Assembly: GCF_030815255.1 (NCBI RefSeq)
Contig: NZ_JAUSWN010000003.1
Coordinates: forward strand, 101,224 to 165,223
DNA length: 64,000 nucleotides
Direction of reading: 5' to 3'
From: Hathewaya limosa
Lineage (GTDB): Bacteria > Bacillota > Clostridia > Clostridiales > Clostridiaceae
Part shown: one piece after another, positions 44,993 through 54,462 of the stretch
Numbering within the stretch: the stretch's first letter is position 1
Layout: each line of letters begins with the position of its first letter
Position numbers and translations under genes: made by a program
The notes under the pieces: model-generated
Database searches by the model: none
What the model was told of the DNA's origin: nothing
Seen by the model: the letters and a program-made list of their open reading frames with translations, nothing else

Positions 44993-45109
44993 TTTTATCT
45001 CCTCGATTTTATCTTAATATAATTCCTAATTTAAGATTTATATATTTAAATCAAATCTATTAATTTCTATTTAATTTTAAAATTACGTATATATCTATAT
45101 TATTATCTA

Positions 45110-45877
45110 TTATCCTAGAAAACCTGTTAATGGTGATGATGCGTTTCCTTTATTTGATACCTTACCAAACTTAGATAAATAGGCAAGACGTCCACCTTCT
45201 ACAGCTAAACTAAAAGCTTTTGCCATATTCCCTGGATTCTTTGAAGATGCTATAGCTGTATTTACTAAACAGGCAGCAGCACCCATTTCCATAGCTTCCA
45301 TAGCCTGTGAAGGTTTTCCTATTCCTGCGTCAACTATAATAGGAATATCAAGTTCATCTATCATAATTTGAATAAGTTCCTTAGTCATTACCCCTTTATT
45401 ACTTCCTATTGGGGCACCTAAAGGCATAACTGCAGCAGCACCAGCTTCTATTAATCTTCTTCCTGCATATAAATCTGGACACATATATGGAAATACTTGA
45501 AATCCTTCCTTTGCTAAAATCTCAGTAGCTTTTATAGTTTCCTCATTATCTGGAAGTAAATATTTAGAATCTGAAATAACCTCAATTTTAATCCAGTTAC
45601 CACACCCCATGGCTTTAGCTATTCTTGCTATTCGTACTGCTTCCTCTGCATTAGTTGCTCCTGATGTATTAGGAAGTAAAATCACATCTTTAGGTATATT
45701 AGATAAGATATCTTCCTCTTTATTATCTAAATCTATTCTTCTTATTGCTAAAGTTACAACCTGTGAATTACTTTTCTCTAAAACATCTTTTACAAGTTTG
45801 TTTGAAGGATATTTGCCTGTCCCTACAAATAATCTACTATTTAATTCTTTTCCACCTATTTTTAATATATCTCCCAT
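45110..45877 (-). CDS. thiG: Thiazole synthase ThiG
   Basis: 255 residues with FVGTGKYPS, VTLAIRRID, WIKIEVI (Schiff-base Lys about 96), 'MPLGAPIGSNKGV' and VDAGIGKPSQAMEAMEMG. It forms the thiazole from DXP, dehydroglycine and ThiS-thiocarboxylate. ATG 45877 has RBS AGAGGAG and lies 2 nt after the thiF stop; the longer upstream in-frame extension is thiF code in another frame. Confidence 0.95.
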   Translation of the reverse strand: MGDILKIGGKELNSRLFVGTGKYPSNKLVKDVLEKSNSQVVTLAIRRIDLDNKEEDILSNIPKDVILLPNTSGATNAEEAVRIARIAKAMGCGNWIKIEVISDSKYLLPDNEETIKATEILAKEGFQVFPYMCPDLYAGRRLIEAGAAAVMPLGAPIGSNKGVMTKELIQIMIDELDIPIIVDAGIGKPSQAMEAMEMGAAACLVNTAIASSKNPGNMAKAFSLAVEGGRLAYLSKFGKVSNKGNASSPLTGFLG

Positions 45878-45879
45878 AA

Positions 45880-46698
45880 TTAACTCTCCTCTTCTCCTAA
45901 AATAATTCTTAAGGCCATGTTTGCCATATGATTTGCACATATCGATACTCTTGGTGCCATCAGTCCTGAACCTTTCTTAGATCCATTTATTCCATCTCCG
46001 CAAATATAAAATTTACTTGTTATCTTTTTAGTAGTTATATCATTGGAGGAATAGAATCCTGCCATACCTGATGATGCTATAACTTTCTTATCCTTCATTT
46101 TAGTTAAAACTTCATTACATAAATCAGCCTTATACTTTGCCTTGTCAAAAGCTTCTATGATTATATCAACCGACTTAAATATTTCTTTTATATTATGTTT
46201 TTCTATTTTTTCTACTAAATCATCTACTTCTATAAAAGGATTTATATCTAAAATATGTTTTTTTAAAGCTTTAACTTTATATTCACCAATATCCTTAATA
46301 AAATATTGTTGTCTATTTAAATTAGAAGGTTCTACTATATCAAAATCCACAATTTTAATATATCCAACTCCAAGTCTAGCTAAGGATATGGCTATATTAG
46401 ATCCAAGTCCTCCAGCACCAGCAATACCAATTTTAGCTTTTCTAACCTTTTCATGAACCTTTGAAGTATGCCTTAATATAAGTAATTTCTGTAATTCCTC
46501 TTTGGTTGGAGATTGTCCCTTTTTTATAAAAACAATTTTATCCCCTTGTTTTAATCTTTGATCCTCATTTAGTAAAGTCCCATTTAAAATAATTAAATCA
46601 CTATTAGGTTTAATTTTCTCTTTAAGTTTAAAACAAGTTTCTCCTATTTCAATTGCTGTATCTTTTTCATTAACTTTAATAAGAAATTTTTCTCTCAA
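45880..46698 (-). CDS. thiF: ThiS adenylyltransferase ThiF with an N-terminal ThiS-like domain
   Basis: 272 residues. The first ~62 residues are a beta-grasp domain (NEKDTAIEIGETCFKLKEKI, LLNEDQRLKQGDKIVFIKKG) resembling ThiS but without a GG end. An E1-like domain follows with GIAGAGGLGSN (about 97), DFDIVEPSNLNRQQY and EAFDKAKYK. It adenylates the ThiS C-terminus. This fused layout is known in clostridial ThiF. Start TTG 46698 with RBS AAAGGAG. Confidence 0.9.
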   Translation of the reverse strand: MREKFLIKVNEKDTAIEIGETCFKLKEKIKPNSDLIILNGTLLNEDQRLKQGDKIVFIKKGQSPTKEELQKLLILRHTSKVHEKVRKAKIGIAGAGGLGSNIAISLARLGVGYIKIVDFDIVEPSNLNRQQYFIKDIGEYKVKALKKHILDINPFIEVDDLVEKIEKHNIKEIFKSVDIIIEAFDKAKYKADLCNEVLTKMKDKKVIASSGMAGFYSSNDITTKKITSKFYICGDGINGSKKGSGLMAPRVSICANHMANMALRIILGEEES

Positions 46699-46776
46699 CT
46701 ATAAAACTCCTTTTATATAAGTCATCTTTTATTCCCCATGGTATCAATTATTACCTAAATTAAAGATTAAGTTTTA

Positions 46777-46971
46777 TTAGCCTCCACCTACAAAGGATAC
46801 AATTTCTATGGTATCATCATCTTCTAAGTTAATCTTTGAATAGTCTTCTTTTGCTATTATTTCTTTATTAAGTTCTACAACAACTTTTGATTCATTAACA
46901 TTAAGCTTATTTAGTAAACTACTAATATTTTTAATTCCTTCACTTGAAAACTCTTTTCCATTAATCTTCAT
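46777..46971 (-). CDS. thiS: Sulfur carrier protein ThiS
   Basis: 64 residues: MKINGKEFSSEG, VVVELNKEIIAKEDYSK, then EIVSFVGGG with the essential C-terminal Gly-Gly. ATG 46971 with RBS AAGGTG; the longer frame to 47001 lies in the terminator hairpin. First gene of the operon, behind the TPP riboswitch. Confidence 0.9.
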   Translation of the reverse strand: MKINGKEFSSEGIKNISSLLNKLNVNESKVVVELNKEIIAKEDYSKINLEDDDTIEIVSFVGGG

Positions 46972-46989
46972 CTTTTCACCTTCTTTCAA

Positions 46990-47024
46990 AAAGAAAAACA
47001 CCTAACTTTAATTTGCTAGGTGTT
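46990..47024 (-). terminator. Second terminator hairpin ahead of thiS
   Basis: Minus-strand AAACACCTA / TAGGTGTT arms followed by TTTCTTTTT, ending just before the thiS RBS. It stands in addition to the riboswitch's own terminator at 47116-47142. Confidence 0.65.
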
Positions 47025-47115
47025 TATTAACATTCTATATAATTAAATTTAAAATTAATTGTGCTTTATTATTTGTATTTATAACTTTAAAACAACACTT
47101 TAAATAACAAATACT

Positions 47116-47268
47116 AATAAAAAAAGCTTGCAAAAAGCAAGCCAATTAATTCAAATATAATATTATAAACATTAATTAATTCGCTTCCCTACGATGGTAT
47201 TAACCATATCAGGTTCTTAGAGTTAGGATTTTTGTCCCTCTCAGCCACATAAATGGCACCCCTAGCTA
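47116..47268 (-). ncRNA. TPP riboswitch with transcription terminator
   Basis: The minus strand shows the THI-box blocks in order: AGGGGTGCC, GGCTGAGAGG, GAACCTGATATGGTTAATAC and CGTAGGGAAGC (47181-47268). A terminator GCTTGC-loop-GCAAGC and a T7 run follow (47116-47142). It switches off thiSFGHE when thiamine pyrophosphate is plentiful. The remaining intergenic sequence to 47534 shows only AT-rich promoter-like DNA. Confidence 0.95.
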
Positions 47269-47534
47269 TTTATTAAATTAATTACATTATATCACATATA
47301 TTTACATATTCAATAAAAAAGTTATCTTGTAAAAGAAAAGATTTAAGTGTGTGTAACTTTATACACTAGATTTAATTTTAATTAAATTTTATCTAATGGT
47401 TATTTACTACTAAATCAAAAGTAGACCAAGATTTAGATCAAAATAGTATTGTTTTTATGAAGATGTTATTTTTGCATGTTATATGATTTAATCAACCAAT
47501 ATTTAAATCGAATAACTATTTGTAAGATATCATA

Positions 47535-48728
47535 CTAAATATATAAATGCTCTTGTTCAAGTTTTGTATTTTCTTTTAACATATACTCAAAAACATTATA
47601 AAATTCCTTAAAACTTTCTTCCTTAAGCATTTCTTCTAACTTTCTCTTATCATTTTGTGTTAAATCCCTACAATAACTTCTTCCATTAATTAAAGTTTCT
47701 AAATTCATGTTATATGGAATAAAGTCTATAGAAGTTTTTTCTCTTAAATGTTTAAGTATCTTAAATCCCCCACAATCTATATCTCCGAAATGATAAAATT
47801 GCTTACCTTCATTATCCTTCTTTATCTTTTTAAGAAGCTCCCTTCTTGCATTATTGTGAAATCCTCCTAAGTATATACAAACAAAATCATCTTCATTAAA
47901 TGTATTAAAAGTTGTTAGGTTTTCTATTGTTATTATCTTAGAAGTGTTTATCTCTATCTCTCTTATTTCATTTAAATCTTTTGAACTTATTCCTATGCCA
48001 AATTTTAGATCAACTATATCCAAAACCTTATTCTTTAGCTTTATTCTAGTATTTCCTTTGAAATAAACATAACTTGGATTGTTTAATATATTAAATTCTT
48101 CTAAGGTCAATGTTTCTTCGCCAGTAAAATCTTTTAATATTCTTAAAACCTTTCCTTCTATGGATTCAAATCTCTTTGAATCACTAAATACTCTTATTGA
48201 AAAATTTCTTTTAAATATCTCCTCTTCTTGATCTATAACATTCTTAAGAGCCTTTAGTATATTCTCACACTCTTCGATATTTTCTATATCTAAATATTTT
48301 TTTATAGAAGCTTTTTCTTCTAACTTATTTATCATTTCTATTGAAAATTTTTCTAGAACAAAACCTTCTTTTACATATTTTTTTAATAAATTAATGCACT
48401 CTTCTTCACGATTCTCCTTTGATTTTCTTTTCAATAGCTTGTAAGCATCATTGAGTTTATGTACATTTAAGTCTACTCTCTTTATAAGATGATTTTCGTA
48501 TCCTTTACCCCAAATTATTTTGATAAGCTGGAGTTTTTCTAACTCTTTAGCACTTTGCTCTATTTCTTCTTTTTTTAAATAATTGTCTTCATCAAAATAA
48601 TCTTTTATATTTTTAACTGTAAACTTAAATGATATCTTTCTTTCATTTAAAGAAGTCCCTTTGTATAAGGAACTTCTTTCATAAACATCTATTAAATTAT
48701 TTAGTATCTTTTCCTTGTATTTTTTCAT
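47535..48728 (-). CDS. jetD: Wadjet protein JetD (toprim nuclease)
   Basis: 397 residues. The N-terminal half is helical, DUF3322-like. The C-terminal half carries a toprim fold with the acidic pair TIENLTTFN (Glu about 267) and HFGDIDCGGFK (DxD about 316), matching the DUF2220 nuclease of Wadjet. JetD cuts circular DNA once the JetABC motor has extruded it into loops. The ATG lies inside the jetC 3' end (32-nt overlap). Last gene of the operon. Confidence 0.85.
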   Translation of the reverse strand: MKKYKEKILNNLIDVYERSSLYKGTSLNERKISFKFTVKNIKDYFDEDNYLKKEEIEQSAKELEKLQLIKIIWGKGYENHLIKRVDLNVHKLNDAYKLLKRKSKENREEECINLLKKYVKEGFVLEKFSIEMINKLEEKASIKKYLDIENIEECENILKALKNVIDQEEEIFKRNFSIRVFSDSKRFESIEGKVLRILKDFTGEETLTLEEFNILNNPSYVYFKGNTRIKLKNKVLDIVDLKFGIGISSKDLNEIREIEINTSKIITIENLTTFNTFNEDDFVCIYLGGFHNNARRELLKKIKKDNEGKQFYHFGDIDCGGFKILKHLREKTSIDFIPYNMNLETLINGRSYCRDLTQNDKRKLEEMLKEESFKEFYNVFEYMLKENTKLEQEHLYI

Positions 48729-51700
48729 TACAATATCCCTCTATTAAACTATAATCTTCTCCCTTTATAACCAATAAAGTAGTATTTACAAAAGGAGCTA
48801 TAGTATCTATTTTTTGTGGTGGTGATGCAATTATTAATTGTAATGGCACTCTATTGAAAAACTCCATCATAGCAACTATCCTGCTTTCATCCATTTTGTC
48901 AAAGGCCTCATCAAATAATATTAAACCTATTGGTTCGGAATTTGTTGGCATAGAGTAAAGCTGAACAAAGGAAGCTGCCATAGCCACATAATATGGTGTT
49001 TGAGTTTCCCCACCGCTTTTTTCCTTACAAACCTTTGAAAACAACGAATGTTCTCCATTAGAATGTTTGATTTTTATATCATAATTCATATAGGTTCTAT
49101 AATCTGTAAAACGCTGTAGTTCTTTATCTTCACTTTCATTATCTATAGTTAACTTATCAAACAACTCTTCTAAGACTTCCTTATATTTATCCTCATATTG
49201 TTGAGTAAATAGTGTAAACCCTTCCCCTATATTTCTGTCATCCATTATCATATCATAATATCTATTTACCTTTGCATCCTTGCTCTTTTCTATCTTAAAC
49301 TCATACTCTTCATTTCCAAACTTAACTCCTTGAAGAGCTCTATTTAATTCTTTAAATTCTTTTTTTGCCACGGTTATATTTTCATTTATTTTTGATATGA
49401 AGTGTTCTCTAAACTCTAACTCCGCTCTTTCCTTTGCTTTCTTTACATTGTCCTCATATTCTATGATAGTACTCTTTCTAAGCTTTTCAAGTTCCCCTAA
49501 AAAGATATCTACTCCTTCTTCTCCCGGTGCTGCTCCAAACTCATACTCTCTATTATAATCTCCTTGCAGCTCCTTTAACTTTTCTAGTCTATTTTGCCTT
49601 CTTGTTTCATTGTTATTTTTTGAGGTTGTGAAATTTATCTTTATAGTTTCTAGATTTTTAATTTTTCTTTCTGTCTCAACTCTTTTCTCTCCCTCTTCAA
49701 ATACAATTGAGTCCTTTAAACTTTTTTCCTTTAAATCCTCTTCTTTATACTCTAGAGAATTAACCTTATGATTTAAGTTTTCTCTATCATATTTTATATC
49801 TGTTTCTAATGACCCTATGTTTTTAACTGCTTTGCTATATTCCTCTTTTAATCTGTCAATTTCTTTTTTAACTTCTTCTAGCTTAAAGGTTAGTTCCATG
49901 AAAGTACTATTATTGGATAAATATGCTTTTTCTTTTTTAAGAGATTCTAGTTCTAAAATTTCATTTTTCTCTTCTCTAACAACATAAGCCTCTTCGCTTA
50001 TCTTTTCTAGGTTTATATCCTTTATAATATTTGTTACATTATCCAACTCCTTTTTCTTTGCTAATAAATTATCTATATCTTCTTTAAGTATTTTCCTTTT
50101 CTCTCTAAACTCCTCTAGTTGAATCTTATAAGCCTCTTCTCCTATATAAGGTCTTTTGTATATTTCCTTATCAATAGCCCTTGCCACATGATTTTGATAA
50201 ACCATACAATCTGGTGTAATAGATGTTTTATATTCCTTAAGTTTATTAATGTCTTTTTCTCGTCTTACTTTTCCTAAAATCATATTGATAAATCTTTTAC
50301 CATCTCTACTTTTAGATGTAACAACGGCAGCTAAAGAATTTATATCTACTTCATCATATTTATCTAGATTTAAGGTGTTTATAAGGCCTACTGAATGTAT
50401 TCCTTTTTTCTTTACCAATCTATCATACTCAACAAGAGCTTTGTCAAAATTCTTTTCTTCAACTATAAGATAAAATCTTTGAGTGTTCAAATATCCTTCT
50501 ACTGCATTTTTCCACTTTGGATCTGTAACCTCTAATACTTCACATAATATTTTAGGTTCATCCTTTATTCCTAAAGCTTTAAATTTAGCTACTATTTCTT
50601 CCTTCAAGATAATAACATTCTTAGGATACTGAAGGTTCCTCTTTTCTAATTCTTTTATGCTTTCTTCAACTTTCTGTAATTCTTCCTTTTGTTTCTTAAT
50701 GTTTATTTCATAATTAAATGAATTTCTTAACTCTTCTTCTCTTTTTTCATCTAATTTCTTACTTAAATCCCTTGCAATCTTTATAAAGTTTTCTAACTTC
50801 CCATTAAGATCTTTAGTTAAATTTAAAAAGGTACTTATTCCTATTTTTTCAATCCCAAGATTTTCTAACTTTTGAAGCCTTCTTTCTTCTTCTCTTAATT
50901 TGTTAACAAAAGTTCTTTTACTACTTGCTAACCTTTGAATGTTAATTTCCTTTTCTGATATATTTTTATTTATATCTCTTAGTGCTAAATATTCCTCGTT
51001 AGTGTTTAAGGTTATTTGAAGGTTATCTTTTTTATTTTCGTTTTGTCTTATTAAATTATTTAATTCTTCCTGCTTTCTTTCCTCTAATAGTTTATTATTT
51101 TTACAACATTTTATCTTTTCTTCTAAAGCTTTTATCTCTTCCTTTAATATTTCTCTTTCCACTATATCAATAATAAAGGAATGAAGTTTTACGTTGCTGA
51201 CTGCCCTTTCATATTCCCCATAGCTTTCTTTTATATTTTGAAGGTTTTCTATTCTTCTTCTAACATCATCCACCAGATTTTGACATTCATTGTAAGTTCT
51301 TATATTTTCCCTTAGATTATCTATACTAAGGGCCTTTTCTTCTAATATATACTGATAAACAAAGTCCTTAACATCTGTAATAGGTTTAAATGCAAGAGCC
51401 TTTGGCAATAAGCTATTAAACTTATCCCCTATTCTACCAAGCTTATTTAGAAAATCCTTTCTTGCATCACCATAGTTAGTATATGATTGAATGCTTTTAT
51501 TCCTATGGGTAGCTTTAAATTTAGATATATCTAAAGGAACTCCATTAAATGTATAACTTAAATCCTTTATTCTATGCTTTTCTATTCTGTAAAACATAAC
51601 CTTTTCAGAGGTTTCAGAGGATGAATCAATAACAGCACCTATGATAAAATAATTTTTTCTGTTTTCTTCATAAAATTCTAGAGCCACATGAGAGGTTACA

Positions 51701-51957
51701 TCTCCTGTCCTTAAATATTCACTTTCTTCTCTTCCTGTCTTATATCTTACATAACCTGTAAGTTTTCTCTTTGACTCTTCATTGGCAGCTTTATTAAAAT
51801 TATATTTACTACAAGTCAAAACAAATTGTATAGCATCTAATATAGTAGATTTTCCTGCTCCATTTTCACCAGAAAGCAATACCGAATTCTTTATCTCTAT
51901 AGTTTCATCTACAAAAGCATGCCAATTAATAAGCCTCATCGCTGTTAACTTCTTCAT
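48697..51957 (-). CDS. jetC: Wadjet protein JetC (SMC-like ATPase)
   Basis: 1086 residues: 'RLINWHAF' and Walker A GENGAGKST (about 31), coiled coil, a hinge-like globular part around 455-570 (DPKWKNAVEGYLNTQRF), coiled coil back, signature KEKSGGETQTPY (about 982), Walker B ILFDEAFDKMDE (about 1012). This is the MukB-like motor of the JetABC condensin. It overlaps jetB by 32 nt and jetD by 32 nt, ensuring matched expression. Cytosolic. Confidence 0.9.
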   Translation of the reverse strand: MKKLTAMRLINWHAFVDETIEIKNSVLLSGENGAGKSTILDAIQFVLTCSKYNFNKAANEESKRKLTGYVRYKTGREESEYLRTGDVTSHVALEFYEENRKNYFIIGAVIDSSSETSEKVMFYRIEKHRIKDLSYTFNGVPLDISKFKATHRNKSIQSYTNYGDARKDFLNKLGRIGDKFNSLLPKALAFKPITDVKDFVYQYILEEKALSIDNLRENIRTYNECQNLVDDVRRRIENLQNIKESYGEYERAVSNVKLHSFIIDIVEREILKEEIKALEEKIKCCKNNKLLEERKQEELNNLIRQNENKKDNLQITLNTNEEYLALRDINKNISEKEINIQRLASSKRTFVNKLREEERRLQKLENLGIEKIGISTFLNLTKDLNGKLENFIKIARDLSKKLDEKREEELRNSFNYEINIKKQKEELQKVEESIKELEKRNLQYPKNVIILKEEIVAKFKALGIKDEPKILCEVLEVTDPKWKNAVEGYLNTQRFYLIVEEKNFDKALVEYDRLVKKKGIHSVGLINTLNLDKYDEVDINSLAAVVTSKSRDGKRFINMILGKVRREKDINKLKEYKTSITPDCMVYQNHVARAIDKEIYKRPYIGEEAYKIQLEEFREKRKILKEDIDNLLAKKKELDNVTNIIKDINLEKISEEAYVVREEKNEILELESLKKEKAYLSNNSTFMELTFKLEEVKKEIDRLKEEYSKAVKNIGSLETDIKYDRENLNHKVNSLEYKEEDLKEKSLKDSIVFEEGEKRVETERKIKNLETIKINFTTSKNNNETRRQNRLEKLKELQGDYNREYEFGAAPGEEGVDIFLGELEKLRKSTIIEYEDNVKKAKERAELEFREHFISKINENITVAKKEFKELNRALQGVKFGNEEYEFKIEKSKDAKVNRYYDMIMDDRNIGEGFTLFTQQYEDKYKEVLEELFDKLTIDNESEDKELQRFTDYRTYMNYDIKIKHSNGEHSLFSKVCKEKSGGETQTPYYVAMAASFVQLYSMPTNSEPIGLILFDEAFDKMDESRIVAMMEFFNRVPLQLIIASPPQKIDTIAPFVNTTLLVIKGEDYSLIEGYCNEKIQGKDTK

Positions 51958-52540
51958 CTTCTTTTATCTCCTTTCTCTTATAAGTATTTAACTTTTCATA
52001 TACCTTTGTTATATCCTCCATTCTTAATGCCATAAGGATAGAAGGATATATTATAATTCTTGAATCTCCTAAGGTCATATTGGAATCTAAGTTTTGAACT
52101 ATATTGTACCTTTTTAAAACTCTTAAGCTGTCTAAAAGCTTTGTTTTATCAATTATTTTATCTTGAAATTCTAAAGCTATAAACTTTTCTTGTATCTCTG
52201 ATACCTGAACCATTATATCCTCTGTAAGACTTAGTTCCTCCATTTTTTCATAGTAAAGTATTCTAAGAATCAAAAGTAAGATGCTATCTATAAGCTTAAG
52301 ATTAACCTTGTTTGAATTATTCTTATTTACAAGCTGAGCAACTCCGATGGTTTTATTTAATTCTATCTCATAGTCTAATAAACTTAGGTATTCATTTAAA
52401 GCTTCCAAATTGCTTTCTATAAAATAATAATCACCTTTTGTTTCTTCTTTTTTCTTACATATAAAACATACACTTAAAAGCTTATTGCATACTTTTTTAA
52501 AACTTTCCTTGTTCCTTATATTAAACTGCTCTACCTTCAA
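51926..52540 (-). CDS. jetB: Wadjet protein JetB (DUF4194, MukE-like)
   Basis: 204 residues of mixed helix and winged-helix character (KFIALEFQDKIIDKTKLLDS, LRVLKRYNIVQNL, RIIIYPSILMALRMEDI). Size, position between JetA and JetC, and the 'tail strand plus S-I-L-x-A' ending fit DUF4194/JetB, the KITE-type subunit that clasps the kleisin. Start TTG 52540 with RBS GGAGGAAG located in the jetA stop region. Confidence 0.85.
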   Translation of the reverse strand: MKVEQFNIRNKESFKKVCNKLLSVCFICKKKEETKGDYYFIESNLEALNEYLSLLDYEIELNKTIGVAQLVNKNNSNKVNLKLIDSILLLILRILYYEKMEELSLTEDIMVQVSEIQEKFIALEFQDKIIDKTKLLDSLRVLKRYNIVQNLDSNMTLGDSRIIIYPSILMALRMEDITKVYEKLNTYKRKEIKEDEEVNSDEAY

Positions 52541-52542
52541 GT

Positions 52543-53955
52543 TTACTTCCTCCAGATCTCAAAGTTTTTGTAACTATATCCATCATTATTTATTATATCT
52601 TCTCTTTTTTTAATACTATATTTTGCAAGTATAGATGTTCCATATAGCCTTATGTATATAATCTTGATAAAGTCTTCTACTGAATTAATCTTTATATCTC
52701 CTGCATATATCATAGATTTATCTTGTAATAGTTCTAAAGTTATCTTATTAACCTTTTCCAAAGTATATTTTTTCTCCTGTTTTTTTCTAAATTGAACAAT
52801 CTTTTTTTCTCTTTCTTCTTTGGATATGTTCTTTAAGGTTAATTTTTTTGGTGCAAAAGATTTTTTTCCTTCATTTGAAGTATAAAAAGAAGTTTCATCG
52901 ATATATCCATGGGTATATAATGTGAATAAATCCATAATTTCATCTATTGCATCATCAGTAAGCTTCATTTCAGCCGCCTTATAACTATCTGCTGCAAACT
53001 GTAATATTCGCTTTACCTGTCCTACTAAATCTCTTGAATTATTTAATAAAAACTTAGCTCTTGTTACTGCTACTCTCTGATATTTTGTGTTTTTGCTATC
53101 TATTTGCTCCATGATATCATCTAAATTATTAAAAGCATATATAATATTCTGTACGATTGTTATAACCTTATCTCTTCCTTCTTCTAGTTCTTTTAAATTT
53201 TCTTCCTCCATGAAAAACTTTGCTGCATCCTCTACAAAATTATTGTCATAACTTAATTCTTCTAATTTAGAAATAATTTTAGGTCTATATTTTGATATAT
53301 TATCTGAAGTCCTAAGTCTATGATAGGACTTATCTATTATATTTATCATATAATCCTTAAAGAGAACCTCCATTATTTCTTCAGGTGTTTGCTTTTTTGT
53401 TAAGTTATCTATGTACTTCTTTATATTTGCATTTAGAGTTTTTAATGCTCCAATTACTTCCTTGGTATTTTCAAAAACTTGCTTTAACAATACCCCATTA
53501 TTTATGTTTTCTGTAGAATATAATAAATGATATATAGATATGATATTTCCTTGATATTCTAAGGTTTCTTTGTTTATAATTTTCTTTAAGGCATCTATTA
53601 TAACTACTGCATAATCATTAAAGTTAATTATTTCTTTATAATTATCTGTAATCTCTTTGTAAAACCATCCATAATCTATTAACTTTCTAACTAAGATATT
53701 AGCTTTATCCTTAAAGCTTAAATAGTTTTCTCCTATCTCCTCATTTAAGTTTTCTATATTTCTATCTTTTAATAAAGATTCTATTTCGTCCACCAATATT
53801 TCTCTATCTATGCCATAAGATAATCCATTTTGTACTAATTTATAAGCAATAAAAATAACTTCAGCATATAAATACCTATTTGTAGAAGCTAAAGGAGAAA
53901 ATAAATTATTAGGTATTACATTAAATAAGTGTTTACTAATACTATCACCACCCAA
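52543..53955 (-). CDS. jetA: Wadjet protein JetA (kleisin-like)
   Basis: 470 residues, largely helical, starting near 'HLFNVIPNNLFSPLASTNRY' with 'LYAEVIFIAYKL'. This N-terminal pattern matches the DUF5716-type JetA of Wadjet types II/III rather than DUF3375 of type I, though I cannot settle the subtype by eye. It acts as the kleisin (MukF-like) bridge of the JetABC complex. The start is unresolved: TTG 53955 lacks an RBS, while GGGTGGTG sits properly only ahead of an ATT codon (about 53941). Confidence 0.85.
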   Translation of the reverse strand: MGGDSISKHLFNVIPNNLFSPLASTNRYLYAEVIFIAYKLVQNGLSYGIDREILVDEIESLLKDRNIENLNEEIGENYLSFKDKANILVRKLIDYGWFYKEITDNYKEIINFNDYAVVIIDALKKIINKETLEYQGNIISIYHLLYSTENINNGVLLKQVFENTKEVIGALKTLNANIKKYIDNLTKKQTPEEIMEVLFKDYMINIIDKSYHRLRTSDNISKYRPKIISKLEELSYDNNFVEDAAKFFMEEENLKELEEGRDKVITIVQNIIYAFNNLDDIMEQIDSKNTKYQRVAVTRAKFLLNNSRDLVGQVKRILQFAADSYKAAEMKLTDDAIDEIMDLFTLYTHGYIDETSFYTSNEGKKSFAPKKLTLKNISKEEREKKIVQFRKKQEKKYTLEKVNKITLELLQDKSMIYAGDIKINSVEDFIKIIYIRLYGTSILAKYSIKKREDIINNDGYSYKNFEIWRK

Positions 53956-54123
53956 AACAAATTTTTATGTCTACTACATTATTAAATAATCATTTATATC
54001 CATATTAAATTTTTAAAACATGTTTTTGTTTTTCATTACCTTTATTGATTCCACAATGGTGTATATAACATTGTGCCATTTTTTTACTCCATGCTCATAA
54101 ATTATACATATGACCATTATACT

Positions 54124-54163
54124 TGTGATAAAGTAGTTATTCAATAATAACTACTTTATCACA
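54124..54163. repeat. Perfect 18-bp inverted repeat
   Basis: Left arm TGTGATAAAGTAGTTATT (54124-54141), 4-nt loop, exact reverse complement at 54146-54163. No T-run follows on either strand, so it is not an ordinary terminator. Confidence 0.8.
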
Positions 54164-54277
54164 GCTTACTTTCTCTATTATAGACAAAGTTTCTATTGAG
54201 AAGGAATTCTCACAATTTGGTGCTTCTATTTTTCTTATATAACTCCTGCTCATACACATTTTATCTGATAGTACTTT
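54137..54277 (-). pseudogene. Fragment of an XRE-family HTH regulator
   Basis: Reads KVLSDKMCMSRSYIRKIEAP, NCENSFSIETLSIIEKVSCD and KVVIIE then stop. This is the HTH_3 recognition helix pattern (S.SYI.KIE....N.S..TL..I). No start remains. The 3' end runs into the palindrome at 54124-54163. Beyond this, the palindrome and a terminator, 53956-54462 shows only an unassigned plus-strand peptide-like stretch near 54300-54378. Confidence 0.55.
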
Positions 54278-54390
54278 TTAAGATAATTCTAGTTAGTTTA
54301 AAAATGTAATTGAGGTAGATGGAAAGTATCAATATAACCTTAAAGATAAAAATGGTAAAGATATTATCCGGTGAAATTTACAAATCAGTA

Positions 54391-54436
54391 AAAATAGCCT
54401 TCTATGATCTTTAATTTATCATAGAAAGCTATTTTT
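54391..54436. terminator. Bidirectional terminator hairpin
   Basis: Arms AAAATAGCCTTCTATGAT and ATCATAGAAAGCTATTTTT flank a short loop. A- and T-runs on the outside serve both strands; it ends the MBL remnant transcript. Confidence 0.7.
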
Positions 54437-54462
54437 CCACTTTTTTAAACACATTCTGTTAT

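Noticed and set aside
54300..54378. Plus-strand stretch reading EVDGKYQYNLKDKNGKD
   Set aside because: Looks coding but has no start, no RBS and no recognised family; not enough to call.
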